DNA of 64,000 bases from Hormiphora californensis (lineage: Eukaryota > Ctenophora > Tentaculata > Cydippida > Pleurobrachiidae): positions 4,694,998 to 4,758,997 of the forward strand of contig CM035352.1 of the NCBI GenBank assembly GCA_020137815.1, read 5' to 3'. The notes beneath the pieces are model-generated. The model did not search any database, was not told the origin of the DNA, and saw only the letters and a program-made list of their open reading frames with translations. The translations under genes were made by a program, and so were the position numbers. Positions 19,701 through 40,618 of the stretch are shown piece after piece; position 1 is the stretch's first letter, and each line of letters opens with the position of its first letter.

Positions 19701-22700
19701 ATGTAAAGAAGAAGCTTGAAGATGTGAAGGATGATCCTGCTGGACTTCAGAAAATGCTAGCTCGACTACTGGGAAAGAAAGAGACTCTTCTACCGGGTGG
19801 ACTATCTGACAAGAAACTAGCTGATAACTTTGCACAGTTTTTCTCTGGAAAGATTGATAAAATACGGTCTACTGTACTGGAAGAACAAGAGGCTGGAGCT
19901 GGATGTAAGGGTAATGGGGAAGGTAGAGGTTGTGAAGATGTAAGTGGAACTGGAGGTGTGAGTGGCGGAGATGTAAGTGGAACTGGAAGTGGAGGTGTGA
20001 GGGATGAAGACGTAAGTGGAACTGGAAGAGGAGGTGCGAGTAGTGAAGATGTAAGTGGAGGCGTGAGTGATGAAGATGTAAGCGGAACTGGAAGAGGAGG
20101 TGTGAGTGGTGAAGATGTAAGAGGAACTGGAAGTGGTGGTGCATCGAGGCCTGATTGTGAGCTGACTCAGTTTGAAGAGATCTCGCAGAAAGATCTTGTT
20201 CGGATTGTAAAGCAGATGTCATCTAAGTCGTGTGAGCTAGATCCAGTTCCAACGTGGCTGGTGAAGGATTGTCTAGAGGAGTTGGCGCCTGCTTTAACGA
20301 CTATTATTAACAAGTCATTATGTAGAGCTTCAGTACCTGAGCCCCTGCAAAAAGCAGTAGTCATGCCAACGATAAAGGATCCGAATGGAGACAGAGATCT
20401 TCTTGCCAACTACCGCCCTGTCTCAAACATTGCTTTTGTCTCAAAAGTCTTGGAAAAGGTGGTATTGTGTCAAATGAATGACTATCTACTGAAGAATGAC
20501 TTGTTGAACGCCAACCAGTCGGGTTACCGAACTGGTCATAGTTGTGAAACTCTTCTGGCTGGAATGTTTGATGACTTGCTGAAAGAACTGGATTCTGGAA
20601 AGGTAGCAGCACTCATGCTGTTGGACATGAGCGCGGCTTTCGATACAGTAGATCATGAGAAGCTGATGGAAGTGCTCGAGGTGAGGTTTGGAGTGAAGGG
20701 AAGTGCGCTTGGGTGGTTTAAGAGTTATCTGAGTTCCAGGAGTTACAGAGTAAGCGTCCATGGTGAGCTCTCTGAGGTTATTGCTCTCATCTGTGGAGTA
20801 CCACAGGGGTCATTGTTAGGTCCTGTATTATTCCTGTTGTACATAGAGGAGCTACAGGATATTGCTAGACCGTATGGTCTAATGATAAAGCTGTATGCAG
20901 ATGATTCCCAGTTATATGTGGGACTTGTCCCAACGGATAGTGAGGGATGGACAGCGACTAAGACCAGTATTGAGGAGTGTCTCGCTTCTATTAAGAACTG
21001 GATGGTACAGCATTGGTTCAAATGTAACGAGAGTAAGACTGAGTTTGTTCTTCTGGGAAAATCAAGTTCTCTTGAGAAGCTGGTATTTGATCCGGAAATT
21101 AGGTTTGGTGACGCTGTGTTGCAGCCCATGGAATGTAGAGGAAGGACAGGGAAGACTCTAGGAATACTTCTGGATGAGCATCTTACCCTGGAGAGGCAGG
21201 TGAACAATGTTAAGAAACAATGTGGACTGCAACTCAAGAACCTATGGCAACTCAATAAGTGTTTGGACAATAGTACACGGATTCTTCTGGTGAAGCAATT
21301 AGTCATATCAAAGATAGACTACTGCAATATCCTCTACTGTGGACTCCCAAAACGGATTCTAAACAATCTTCAAAAGGTTCTAAACTCCTGCGTACGGTTC
21401 ATCTATAACCTACGAGGACATCAGGATAGCTATGATGAGTATTTCAAGGAAGCTCATATCCTCCCAATACAGCAGAGACTAACGTTCAAGGCCTGCCTGT
21501 TAGCGTACAAAATTGTGCGTGGAACAGCTCCAGAGTATTTGCTGGAACTGGTCCCTAGGGATGATGATATTCTGGGTATGAGACCAACGAGGGCGAATTC
21601 AGTGATTGACTTCTATAAGCTGAAATATCCTAAACTCTCGAGTGTTAACGCAAACTCTAAACTGAGGAGAAGGAGGATTTCGGTGTTTCTACCGACGGTA
21701 TGGAACTCTTTACCTCTAGACCTGAGATCTGTTCACCCCATTGAGTTGTTCAAATCTAGGCTGAAGACCAGACTTTTCCTTGAAGCGTTCCCTTCTACCC
21801 CTGAAGACTCCCGGTGTGGCGTCTGAGTTGTTCACCGTGTTCCCCATCTGTCAGTAGGCGGTCTTTAGGCGTGCTCACCATTTACACTTAGGGCTTTTTT
21901 ATCAGTATTGTTGAGCTGCTGATAAGTAGTGTGTGGGCTGTTGGCTTTGTTCCCTTTATTTAATAAAGTCTGTAATTTTTTTCATCTATACAGTTTTAAG
22001 CGTTATGTGGCCAGTTATCTAATTAGTATATCTTGAACTAGGAGTTTTTTCCAAAGTGTGTGAGAATATAAGGACCTTTTCGCGTGAGGTATACCGCTCT
22101 GAAGCTCGTCAGTGTCAGTTACAGTTTTACTTATCTGGCCCTGTCGTGTCTGTGGCGGTATACAAAACTTAATATTATTATTATTATTAGTGAATCTATC
22201 GGTTACATTATAAAGTATCTCTGTTTTATCATCTTTTTCAAATCATTACATCCTTCACTTTCCAGGTTACTATCCTGTTCGCTGATCTCCATGCGTATTT
22301 AGACAATATGAAGGCACCCTGGGCCCTGCTGGAACTTAGGGCTCAATACTACGAGGCCATTATCAAGGTGATTATTGAAACTATTGGCTAACAGATTATT
22401 TCGGTTGGAAGTTTTCTCACAGTTACTTTCGCATCGTGTGTGATGCTACAAATTGTAACATTGTAACTTACAATCATGCAGTATGACAAGTTGGAAGATA
22501 TTTCTACCAGTTTTCACCAACAACAATACCCCTCTCTCAGTCCATGTTGAAGTCGCTGGGTGTGCCACTTGAGAAGTTAAAGTTTGTCAAGGGGACATCC
22601 TACCAGTTGTCACGGGAGTACACCCTTGATGTCTACAAGCTGTCATCCCTTGTCACGGACCATGACGCAAGGAAGGCAGGGGCTGAAGTTGTGAAACAGG

Positions 22701-25700
22701 TTGCCCATCCCCTTCTCTCTGGGCTTCTATACCCGGGGCTGCAGGTGAGTAGAGGGAAGTAGTTCTCCAGCCTGAGATGAGAACATCTCACAAGAACCAT
22801 ATTTCATGGTTAACCACCCTTGTGTACGGTGTGTCTCTTCTGGCGTGTTATTAGAATCAATAGATATAAGGAAAGAGGGAGACCCTTTTAGTTTTAGCCA
22901 ATGTACTTGTTTCTCTTGGAATTTAATTTCCCATTCCCAGGCATTGTACTTGTTTCTCTTGAATTTAATTTCCCAGGCATTGGACGAAGAATATCTGGGT
23001 GTGGATGCCCAGTTTGGGGGTGTTGACCAGCGTAAGATCTTTATGTTCGCTGAGAAGTACCTGCCTGCCCTGGGTTACAAGAAGAGGGCACACTTAATGA
23101 ATCCCATGATACCAGGATTAACTGGAGATAAGATGAGCAGTAGCGAACCGGTAATAGTGGAAAACATTAATTATATTTTCATGTTCATCTTCTGAAATAA
23201 AATTCCTTCATGAATTCCCTAACAAATTTGTATCCCCCCTCTTCCAGGACAGTAAGATAGATCTGATTGATGGTCCGGGTGTTGTCAAAAAGAAGATCAA
23301 TAAGGCTTTCTGTGAACCAGGCAATGTCACTAATAACGGCCTCCTCAGTTTTTCTGAATCTGTTATCTTCCCCTTCCTTGGAGACAAGGGTGAGTTGAAA
23401 GAGGGTTGGGGTTCAAAATATAAAACAATCTGCAGCTAACTTCCCATGTTGGCATGTTTCCATGAATACAAATCTCACATTTCCACACGTCCAATTCATT
23501 GTCACTCAAATGACTAAATCCCGCAGCGTTTGAAATCAAGAGGAAGCCAGAGCATGGTGGCGATGTATCCTTCACCAACTTCCAAGATTTGAAGGATTCC
23601 TTTGCCAAGGAGAGTATCTATCCCCTTGATCTGAAGATGGCCGTTACCACCTACATTAACCAGGTACACATGTGCTGCTCGAATTCTCGTATGATAAATG
23701 TGAGTTGTTCTGTCTGGTGGTTCCGGTCCCATTTCGATTCTCGACAGTGTGCTCAAATCGAGTCGGCAGAGTTGTTGGGAATAAGGCAACCAGTTCCATG
23801 CTTATATTCCTACTAACACGTCCACCCTATCATTTAGCATGGTAGAAATGGAAGTGGACTCTCCTAACACCACTACAACAAGCCCAAACTCAGATGCCAA
23901 GAAGCGGAAATCTGGCAAACAGCCAGCTGGGGGGAAACCGGGTGGAAAGTTCTACTGTACGAGTTGTAATGTGTATTGTCCTAATGAGGCTACCCTGGAA
24001 CAGCACAATCAGGGCAAGAAACACCAGATGACAGTGACGTCACGACACAAACGGGACAAGCACACGGAGGCGAGCGTGTTTGTTGGTAATCTACCAAAAC
24101 TAAACAAGATCACCGCTGTGATATCAGAGCCGGGTGGGGAGAACGAAAAGCTGAAATGTGATCTCATTACCCTTTTTAGTGAGTTTGGTGACGTTCAAAA
24201 GGTCATTATTGACAAGGTTCACGGGTCTTATTGTATCCTGGAGTTCAAATCACCCACCTCCGCTCAGAAGGCCATAATGGCTCAACAGCAGGGACGGTTG
24301 CCGCCTTTCTACGGGAAAAAGTTACAGGTTAAAAGTCGAAATGCCAACACTAAGAAAGCTCCTCTGCGGGCACCCTGTTCTGAGCTAGCCGTGGGTAATG
24401 TCATCGAGCTACTGAGAGAAGAGAGAGAGGAACCTGTGACAGCTCTCAACATGCTAGATGCAGCTATAAAGTTACCTGATAACACGGCTCGTGTTCAGAA
24501 GGAAGCTCTCCTAGCTCTCCAGGGTCATATTAACAAAGCCTTCCCATTCCATGCTGTTTCCATGGAGCTCTTTGGGTCTACTGTAACGGGTTTGGCACTA
24601 AAGGACAGCGATATGGATATCACGCTATCTGCCCGGACACGGCTGGAGAGGGACGATCTGGTTAAGGTCCTAAAAGAGAGGTGTCCGGGTGTCAGTCATG
24701 TCCACTTGGTACCAGCACCCGGTCAATCAACCATCCTCCGATTCAAACTGGATACCTACTCGTGTGATTTAGTGTTCGCCAACAAGTTGGGTATACGAAA
24801 CTCCGCTCTCATCTCAACCATCACCAAATGGGATCTAAAGCTGGCCAGACTCCTCCGATTGATAACGTTTTGGAATAAGACAGTCCTTGGTAAGAGGTTT
24901 GCTAGAAGACCTAGCTCCTACGCGGTGACAGTCATGACTCTCGCATACCTGAGATCATGTAGTCACATTCCTGATTTCTTCAATCCAGCTCACTTCACCG
25001 AGGAGACCCGGATTTATGACTTGGATTGTTCGTTTGTAACGGAGCCACCCCTAAATGTGTTCCTTCCTACCAAGGTCTCTGTTCCAGAGTTGCTAGCCGG
25101 GTTTTGGAGGTACTACGGGCATGATTTTAACCGTGATGACTGTGTTGTGTCAATGAAGGGGCAACTCAAGAAATCTGACTTAGTGGAGGGGGAGGAGAGG
25201 AGTGATTGTAGTTATGTCACAGTATTTAGGAGGTCACCCCTCGAGGTCCAGGACCCTCTTGTTCCGACCCACAACCTGACCCACAACGTTCCCTTGGAGT
25301 GTGCGGTGATGTTTGGAGACTACTGTAGGGAGGCGTGGGATAACTGGGGAAAGAAGAGGCCCCTTTATTTGTGGATGTTTGGGAGACAGAAAAAGGAAGA
25401 GGTTGAGGAAGTGGAGGAAGAGGAGGAGGGATCCAAGACTCCTGAGTATACAGAATCGGGCAAGAGGAAGAGAAGCCTCGAAGCGATGGAACATTAAGGC
25501 CAGAGGGGGGGGGCCGGACTCTGTGGGTCAAAATGTTCACTTTTTATATCTTGTCAAGCTCTTCGGTTCGGATGAGAACACTAACTGATTCTCATCTGTT
25601 TGTGGAAGAGAATTGTGAACAACATGTGTTATGAACATGGATGTGATGATGGCTGTACTATGTACCCTATTATTTGTAATTCATTTTTATGCAAATTTAA

Positions 25701-27591
25701 CGTTTTTAATCTTTCAACAGCTGTTAGTGCCTTTGTGTCTAAAAGTATGATTCGCTATATCTGCCTCTTTAACATTCCCCTTCCTTTCAGTTGTTAGCGC
25801 CAATCATCCAAGAGTTCAATAGTAAGGAACTGAAGAAACTGACATCCCAGGCATATCCACCAGAAGGTATATAGGGCTAGATGAGGTCTGTCTAGCGGCA
25901 CCGACCCAGTTGTTGGCAGTGCGATCAGATCGGGTCGTTGGGATAAGGTCGGGTTTGGGGAGACAAAGAAAATGACCCTTTTTGACACCCGTTTGTTTAC
26001 AGGAAAGGCTGGCAAGGGTGGACCGGCGGCAGCAGAACGGGAAATTGACTTATCTAGAGTTGATATTCGAGTGGGGAAGATCGTTGAAATTGGACCTGTA
26101 AGTTCATTCCCAATTTACTCCTGTTTAAAATTATTCCCCCTTTGATTCACAAAACATAATACCCTTGATCTACCGAACCCTTACAGAGCGCTCGTCATTT
26201 TATAAAATAAAATGCAGTGTGAGCCACACAATAACATCCTGCTGGTGTGCGGACTCTAGTGCTACACTCTAAGTCTACAGTGGACTCTATATCTAAATTT
26301 AGATTTAGATAAAGAGTCCAAATAAGTCTAAACTCTAGGAGGACTCTTTATCTAAAAAGTCTACACAGGGCGGACTCTTTATCTAAAAAGTCTAAACAAA
26401 GTGGACTCTATATCTACATAAATCTAAATTAGATATAGAGTCCGCCTTTCGCCGCGAACTCGAGATTTCGGCCGTTAGGCCGGAAACGAGAGTTTGCTCT
26501 ACCCCTATACTAATTTAGAAGTGTTAGGGCCGTTATTTGGGTTCGAGGTTAGGGTTAGGGTTAGTGTTAGGGTTAGGTTTTGGGTTGGGTTAGGATTTTA
26601 GACATAGAGTCCGGGTTGGAGGATTTGGCGCCAAAATGTACTAGAGGACTCTATATCTAAAAATTCTACACAGGGCGGACTCTTTATCTAAAAAGTCTAC
26701 ACAGGGAGGACTCTTTATCTAAACTTTTTTCAAAATCTAACTGTAGATAAAGAGTCCGTTTTTAGATATAGAGTCCGCCTTGGATTTAGATAAAGAGTCC
26801 GTTAGCACTAGAGTCCGCCCACCCATCCTGCTACCCCGACCAGCACCCAGACGCGGACTCCCTCTACGTGGAGAAGATCGATGTTGGGGAGGAGTCACCC
26901 CGGACGGTTATTAGTGGACTCCGTCACTTCGTTCCCGAGGATCAACTGCGGGATGCCCTTGTGGCTGTTGTGTGCAACCTCAAACCTGCCAACATGAGAG
27001 GGATCAAGAGTCACGGTAAGAGAGTGGAATCAGGAACCGACCGAATCAGGAAATACTGGTCCCTGATTGGCTGATAACCAGTCACGTGACCTTAATAACG
27101 TGTTCTGATTGGTTGTTTACTTGTTTCTGTCGGTTCCTGAGTGGAACTATATCGATACTGTTTTAGGGCCCTGGAGTGCCACCGTTCAGTGTTCACCATA
27201 GCAAACTCTCTCTAGAAACTTCCTCAATATACGATACTGTCCTATTTGAACTTGCTGAGTCATCAAATTAGAGCAGGGGCCACCTTTGAACATCCAAACT
27301 AACTTCTGTCCCTCTCTCCAAGGTATGCTGCTGTGTGCCTCGGATAAGGACCACAAAACTGTCGAAGTTCTGAGAGTTCCGGAGGGTTGCAAACCTGGTG
27401 AAAGGATTACAGGAGAATCCTTCTCAGAAGCCCCCGATGCCCAACTAAATCCAAAAAAGAAGATTTTTGAGAAAGTTCAGGTGGACCTAACGACTGATGA
27501 CTCATTACAAGTTACATATAAGGGAGAGCTCCTAATGACCTCGACGGGTCCAATCACTGCTCCCTCACTCAAGAGTGCCGTTATTCGGTGA
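16706..27591 (+). CDS. YARS1: tyrosyl-tRNA synthetase, cytoplasmic
   Basis: Charges tRNA-Tyr with tyrosine in the cytosol; the C-terminal EMAPII-like domain binds tRNA. Eleven exons close in phase to 529 aa (human 528): 16706-16777, 16903-17049, 22266-22367, 22541-22744, 22977-23150, 23248-23389, 23527-23663, 25791-25866, 26003-26097, 26844-27015, 27323-27591. Visible are the class I signature [10 protein letters not shown], the KMSSS loop ([12 protein letters not shown]), [11 protein letters not shown] and the EMAPII region [10 protein letters not shown]...[16 protein letters not shown]. Intron 2 holds a LINE, intron 7 a nested TUT1-like gene, intron 9 a MULE-like element ending close to the acceptor, and intron 10 a hAT MITE 15 bp after the donor. 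The acceptor of exon 5 is duplicated. Confidence 0.97.
17376..18668 (+). CDS. LINE ORF1 protein (nucleic-acid binding)
   Basis: 430 aa. The C-terminal half has two zinc-knuckle-like motifs near residues 313-350 ([16 protein letters not shown] and [13 protein letters not shown]). This is the usual RNP-forming ORF1 layout of LINEs. An N-terminal acidic/helical region is not recognised. A slippery heptamer lies 63 nt before the stop. Confidence 0.85.
   Translation: MNSMTMRIDDVEITSKDEFDRALKALTYNRCSGEHVLDRLRVGGDAPLFNKDNAWELLCAAYSLIPDNPRVRFDSGVSSVLDTSLGASVADVLKESFESLKMELLAVVEQKVEDKVSELHGRKEVVVEDEGPVAPVRRYVDIRLDSSDAEGTTPVCPKTQWAEVVKPQVEKALKGVPVLNAVVNKGSVRLSFQNEDQLKEANNVLPPALGQEVQMVTETKSLLDPRISIGDLAQDLLDKETLILELTSGKNEEIKKLVDQGGKVKVVHMNPTGRFAVLQVTPEIRNVIAQKGDKVFLKLRQYWIRDRYHVVQCFHCQEFGHVAGSIRCTKKDGDAVCAFCAGDHETRSCGHKKRNDTGKLNCVNCQKSNSREDRRHSRSHLASSTLCPFYINERTKLMEKTSGVKKEAKNGYRTRAMEELKRRRLGGLGH
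18599..18605 (+). promoter_or_regulatory. candidate -1 frameshift slippery site A_AAA_AAT
   Basis: In the ORF1 frame the codons are GCA AAA AAT, giving the heptamer A AAA AAT. A -1 slip enters the ORF2 frame, which is open from here through ORF2. The endonuclease start IGTLNVHSL lies upstream of the first ORF2 ATG (18683), so the shift would supply it. Confidence 0.45.
18683..21826 (+). CDS. LINE ORF2: AP endonuclease and reverse transcriptase
   Basis: 1047 aa from the first ATG. The N-terminal APE-like endonuclease shows CLVQET, GDFNFQ (about residue 136) and SDHYLV (about 203). The reverse transcriptase shows [13 protein letters not shown] (about 648), [13 protein letters not shown] and catalytic YADDSQLY (about 738). 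The C-terminal region ([22 protein letters not shown]) is typical of CR1/L2-like elements. Between the two domains, residues about 410-488 are a Gly/Ser/Val repeat ([11 protein letters not shown]-like units). The conserved endonuclease N terminus extends upstream of this ATG in the same frame, overlapping the end of ORF1. Confidence 0.92.
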   Translation: MNKTAGVLTHLEDKACDVCLVQETYLKLTDTAKLQEIKENGWNIYSSPRNERSGGGIGVLYRDGVVVKLAPVKYKFKTFQVQEVLVGGEDDLVRLCNIYRPPYTGKARFTEANFLDEFNDYLSDLLMKTGSPLIMGDFNFQVQDSSNFYAKKLLDLLDSFDFVQNVPLKPTHVRGGTLDLIICQRGMSSKLGNLKIFPDGTMSDHYLVMMEVKLASEGRYVSRERMSVYHDFKAVDVEVFRNGLRDMCLEIPDDVTPEQALYLYDRALKEAVDRFVPTKRRKSVKNFRPWRERQDVRDTLRERRKAERAWEKNKTGLTKARYRELQRQFERIDKEARMEYVKKKLEDVKDDPAGLQKMLARLLGKKETLLPGGLSDKKLADNFAQFFSGKIDKIRSTVLEEQEAGAGCKGNGEGRGCEDVSGTGGVSGGDVSGTGSGGVRDEDVSGTGRGGASSEDVSGGVSDEDVSGTGRGGVSGEDVRGTGSGGASRPDCELTQFEEISQKDLVRIVKQMSSKSCELDPVPTWLVKDCLEELAPALTTIINKSLCRASVPEPLQKAVVMPTIKDPNGDRDLLANYRPVSNIAFVSKVLEKVVLCQMNDYLLKNDLLNANQSGYRTGHSCETLLAGMFDDLLKELDSGKVAALMLLDMSAAFDTVDHEKLMEVLEVRFGVKGSALGWFKSYLSSRSYRVSVHGELSEVIALICGVPQGSLLGPVLFLLYIEELQDIARPYGLMIKLYADDSQLYVGLVPTDSEGWTATKTSIEECLASIKNWMVQHWFKCNESKTEFVLLGKSSSLEKLVFDPEIRFGDAVLQPMECRGRTGKTLGILLDEHLTLERQVNNVKKQCGLQLKNLWQLNKCLDNSTRILLVKQLVISKIDYCNILYCGLPKRILNNLQKVLNSCVRFIYNLRGHQDSYDEYFKEAHILPIQQRLTFKACLLAYKIVRGTAPEYLLELVPRDDDILGMRPTRANSVIDFYKLKYPKLSSVNANSKLRRRRISVFLPTVWNSLPLDLRSVHPIELFKSRLKTRLFLEAFPSTPEDSRCGV
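19909..20148 (+). repeat. coding minisatellite in LINE ORF2
   Basis: About 240 bp of roughly 30-33 bp units of the type GAAGATGTAAGTGGAACTGG, in frame, encoding a Gly/Ser-rich linker between the endonuclease and reverse transcriptase domains. Confidence 0.85.
22903..22976 (+). repeat. duplicated 3' splice site at YARS1 exon 5
   Basis: TGTACTTGTTTCTCTTG...AATTTAATTTCCC...AG followed by GCATTG occurs twice, so an upstream AG (22939-22940) precedes the true acceptor (ending 22976) by 36 bp. Both copies include the first bases of the exon. The 36-bp insert is in frame and stop-free (12 residues, [12 protein letters not shown]). Confidence 0.85.
23709..23770. mobile_element. GTCTGGCGG short palindromic MITE (diverged)
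   Basis: CTGTCTGGTGGTTCCGG on the left and an AGTGTGCTCAAATCGAGTCGG core match the family. The right terminus is lost. Confidence 0.55.
23839..25497 (+). CDS. TUT1: TUT1-like (U6 TUTase / Star-PAP) nucleotidyltransferase
   Basis: Family members add uridines to U6 snRNA 3' ends or poly(A) tails to selected mRNAs in the nucleus. Single exon, 552 aa. Domains in order: low-complexity start with a basic KKRKSGK stretch; U1-type C2H2 zinc finger (FYCTSC...HNQGKKH, residues about 35-60); RRM (VFVGNL, about 75-160); pol-beta nucleotidyltransferase core ([18 protein letters not shown], about 245-262, with the catalytic DxD); PAP-associated domain ([14 protein letters not shown]). A C-terminal acidic stretch is followed by GKRKR. 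Human TUT1 is longer (874 aa), mainly in the C-terminal part. It lies complete inside YARS1 intron 7 on the same strand. Lack of introns suggests a retroposed origin. Confidence 0.82.
   Translation: MVEMEVDSPNTTTTSPNSDAKKRKSGKQPAGGKPGGKFYCTSCNVYCPNEATLEQHNQGKKHQMTVTSRHKRDKHTEASVFVGNLPKLNKITAVISEPGGENEKLKCDLITLFSEFGDVQKVIIDKVHGSYCILEFKSPTSAQKAIMAQQQGRLPPFYGKKLQVKSRNANTKKAPLRAPCSELAVGNVIELLREEREEPVTALNMLDAAIKLPDNTARVQKEALLALQGHINKAFPFHAVSMELFGSTVTGLALKDSDMDITLSARTRLERDDLVKVLKERCPGVSHVHLVPAPGQSTILRFKLDTYSCDLVFANKLGIRNSALISTITKWDLKLARLLRLITFWNKTVLGKRFARRPSSYAVTVMTLAYLRSCSHIPDFFNPAHFTEETRIYDLDCSFVTEPPLNVFLPTKVSVPELLAGFWRYYGHDFNRDDCVVSMKGQLKKSDLVEGEERSDCSYVTVFRRSPLEVQDPLVPTHNLTHNVPLECAVMFGDYCREAWDNWGKKRPLYLWMFGRQKKEEVEEVEEEEEGSKTPEYTESGKRKRSLEAMEH
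25888..25950. mobile_element. GTCTGGCGG short palindromic MITE (diverged)
   Basis: CTGTCTAGCGGCACCGACCC followed by GCAGTGCGATCAGATCGGGTCG matches the family core. The right end is degraded. Confidence 0.5.
26244..26823 (-). mobile_element. MULE-like non-autonomous element, copy 2
   Basis: Reverse-complement relative of 12343-12910, ending GGTGTGCGGACTCTAG and CTAGAGTCCGCCCACC. It is flanked by a perfect 9-bp duplication CATCCTGCT (26235-26243, 26824-26832), the length typical of Mutator-like elements. The interior repeats GGACTCTTTATCTAAA motifs around a TTAGGG-rich stretch (about 26548-26575). Its right end is about 20 bp from the YARS1 exon 10 acceptor. Confidence 0.85.
27031..27139 (+). 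mobile_element. 109-bp hAT-type MITE, copy B
   Basis: CAGGAACCGACC...GGTTCCTG with flanks AGTGGAAT / AGTGGAAC (7 of 8 identical). It starts 15 bp after the YARS1 exon 10 donor. Confidence 0.85.
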
Positions 27592-28029
27592 ATTGTTTTC
27601 ATTTAGGGTTATTTATTTTCTTGCTGCCCCAAAATTAACGACCCTTTTACTGTAATCAGAGGGACGAGGTGTTGTAGGTACAAATCTTGCGTTCGTAACA
27701 TTTATTTACGTTGTAACGTAGTGTCACAAACAAATGGGACATGACAACACCTCGCCCCTCTTGAATTGATGGCAGACATGGTTCGGGAGATGGAAAATCA
27801 AACGGAATTAAATACTAAATCTACAATCTACACACATTGCTAAAAGACATGGCACATTTGATACATGTGTTGTTATAAAATATACAGTTCTTCGCCTAAC
27901 AAAAACAACGCTAAACCACCATTTAATGTCCTGAGACCCGAATACACATAAAATGTCCTGAGACTATTGATCTTATACTGAGCTCTCTCTTGCCAGATAA
28001 AAGTGTCTACAGAGTCTGAGGAATGCTGT
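27592..28029. other. convergent 3' intergenic region YARS1 / CFAP92
   Basis: Short tail-to-tail spacer. A probable MITE (27659-27761) has inverted ends AGAGGGACGAGGTGTTGT / ACAACACCTCGCCCCTCT. AATAAA on the minus strand near 27700 may serve CFAP92. Confidence 0.5.
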
Positions 28030-39159
<11,130 letters not shown>

Positions 39160-39403
39160 TGTCACATCGCATTCAAATAAACAAGGGCCACTCTATCTCC
39201 GGCCTCTTCCTAAAGCTATAAAAATCGGTAGTTTAATTATTTCTTCAGTTATCTAAATCAAACTAAACAAGTTTCATTAAAAAGAAAACGGTTTTATCAG
39301 TTAACACATATTCACAAATAATACTTGTCAGTTATAAACACACATACAAAACAATTAAACGATAATATATCTGGCTCATTTCCACTGTTGTTGGGGTCTC
39401 GAT

Positions 39404-40618
<1,215 letters not shown>

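Larger units (their letters stand above)
17376..22190 (+). mobile_element. CR1/L2-like non-LTR retrotransposon (two intact ORFs)
   Basis: Two long open frames encode a zinc-knuckle ORF1 and an endonuclease/reverse-transcriptase ORF2. The 3' end finishes in an ATT microsatellite (about 22171-22187) rather than poly(A), as in CR1/L2-type elements. Intact ORFs suggest recent insertion. The 5' end and target duplication were not resolved; the true start may lie between 17050 and 17376. Sits in YARS1 intron 2, sense orientation. Confidence 0.9.
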
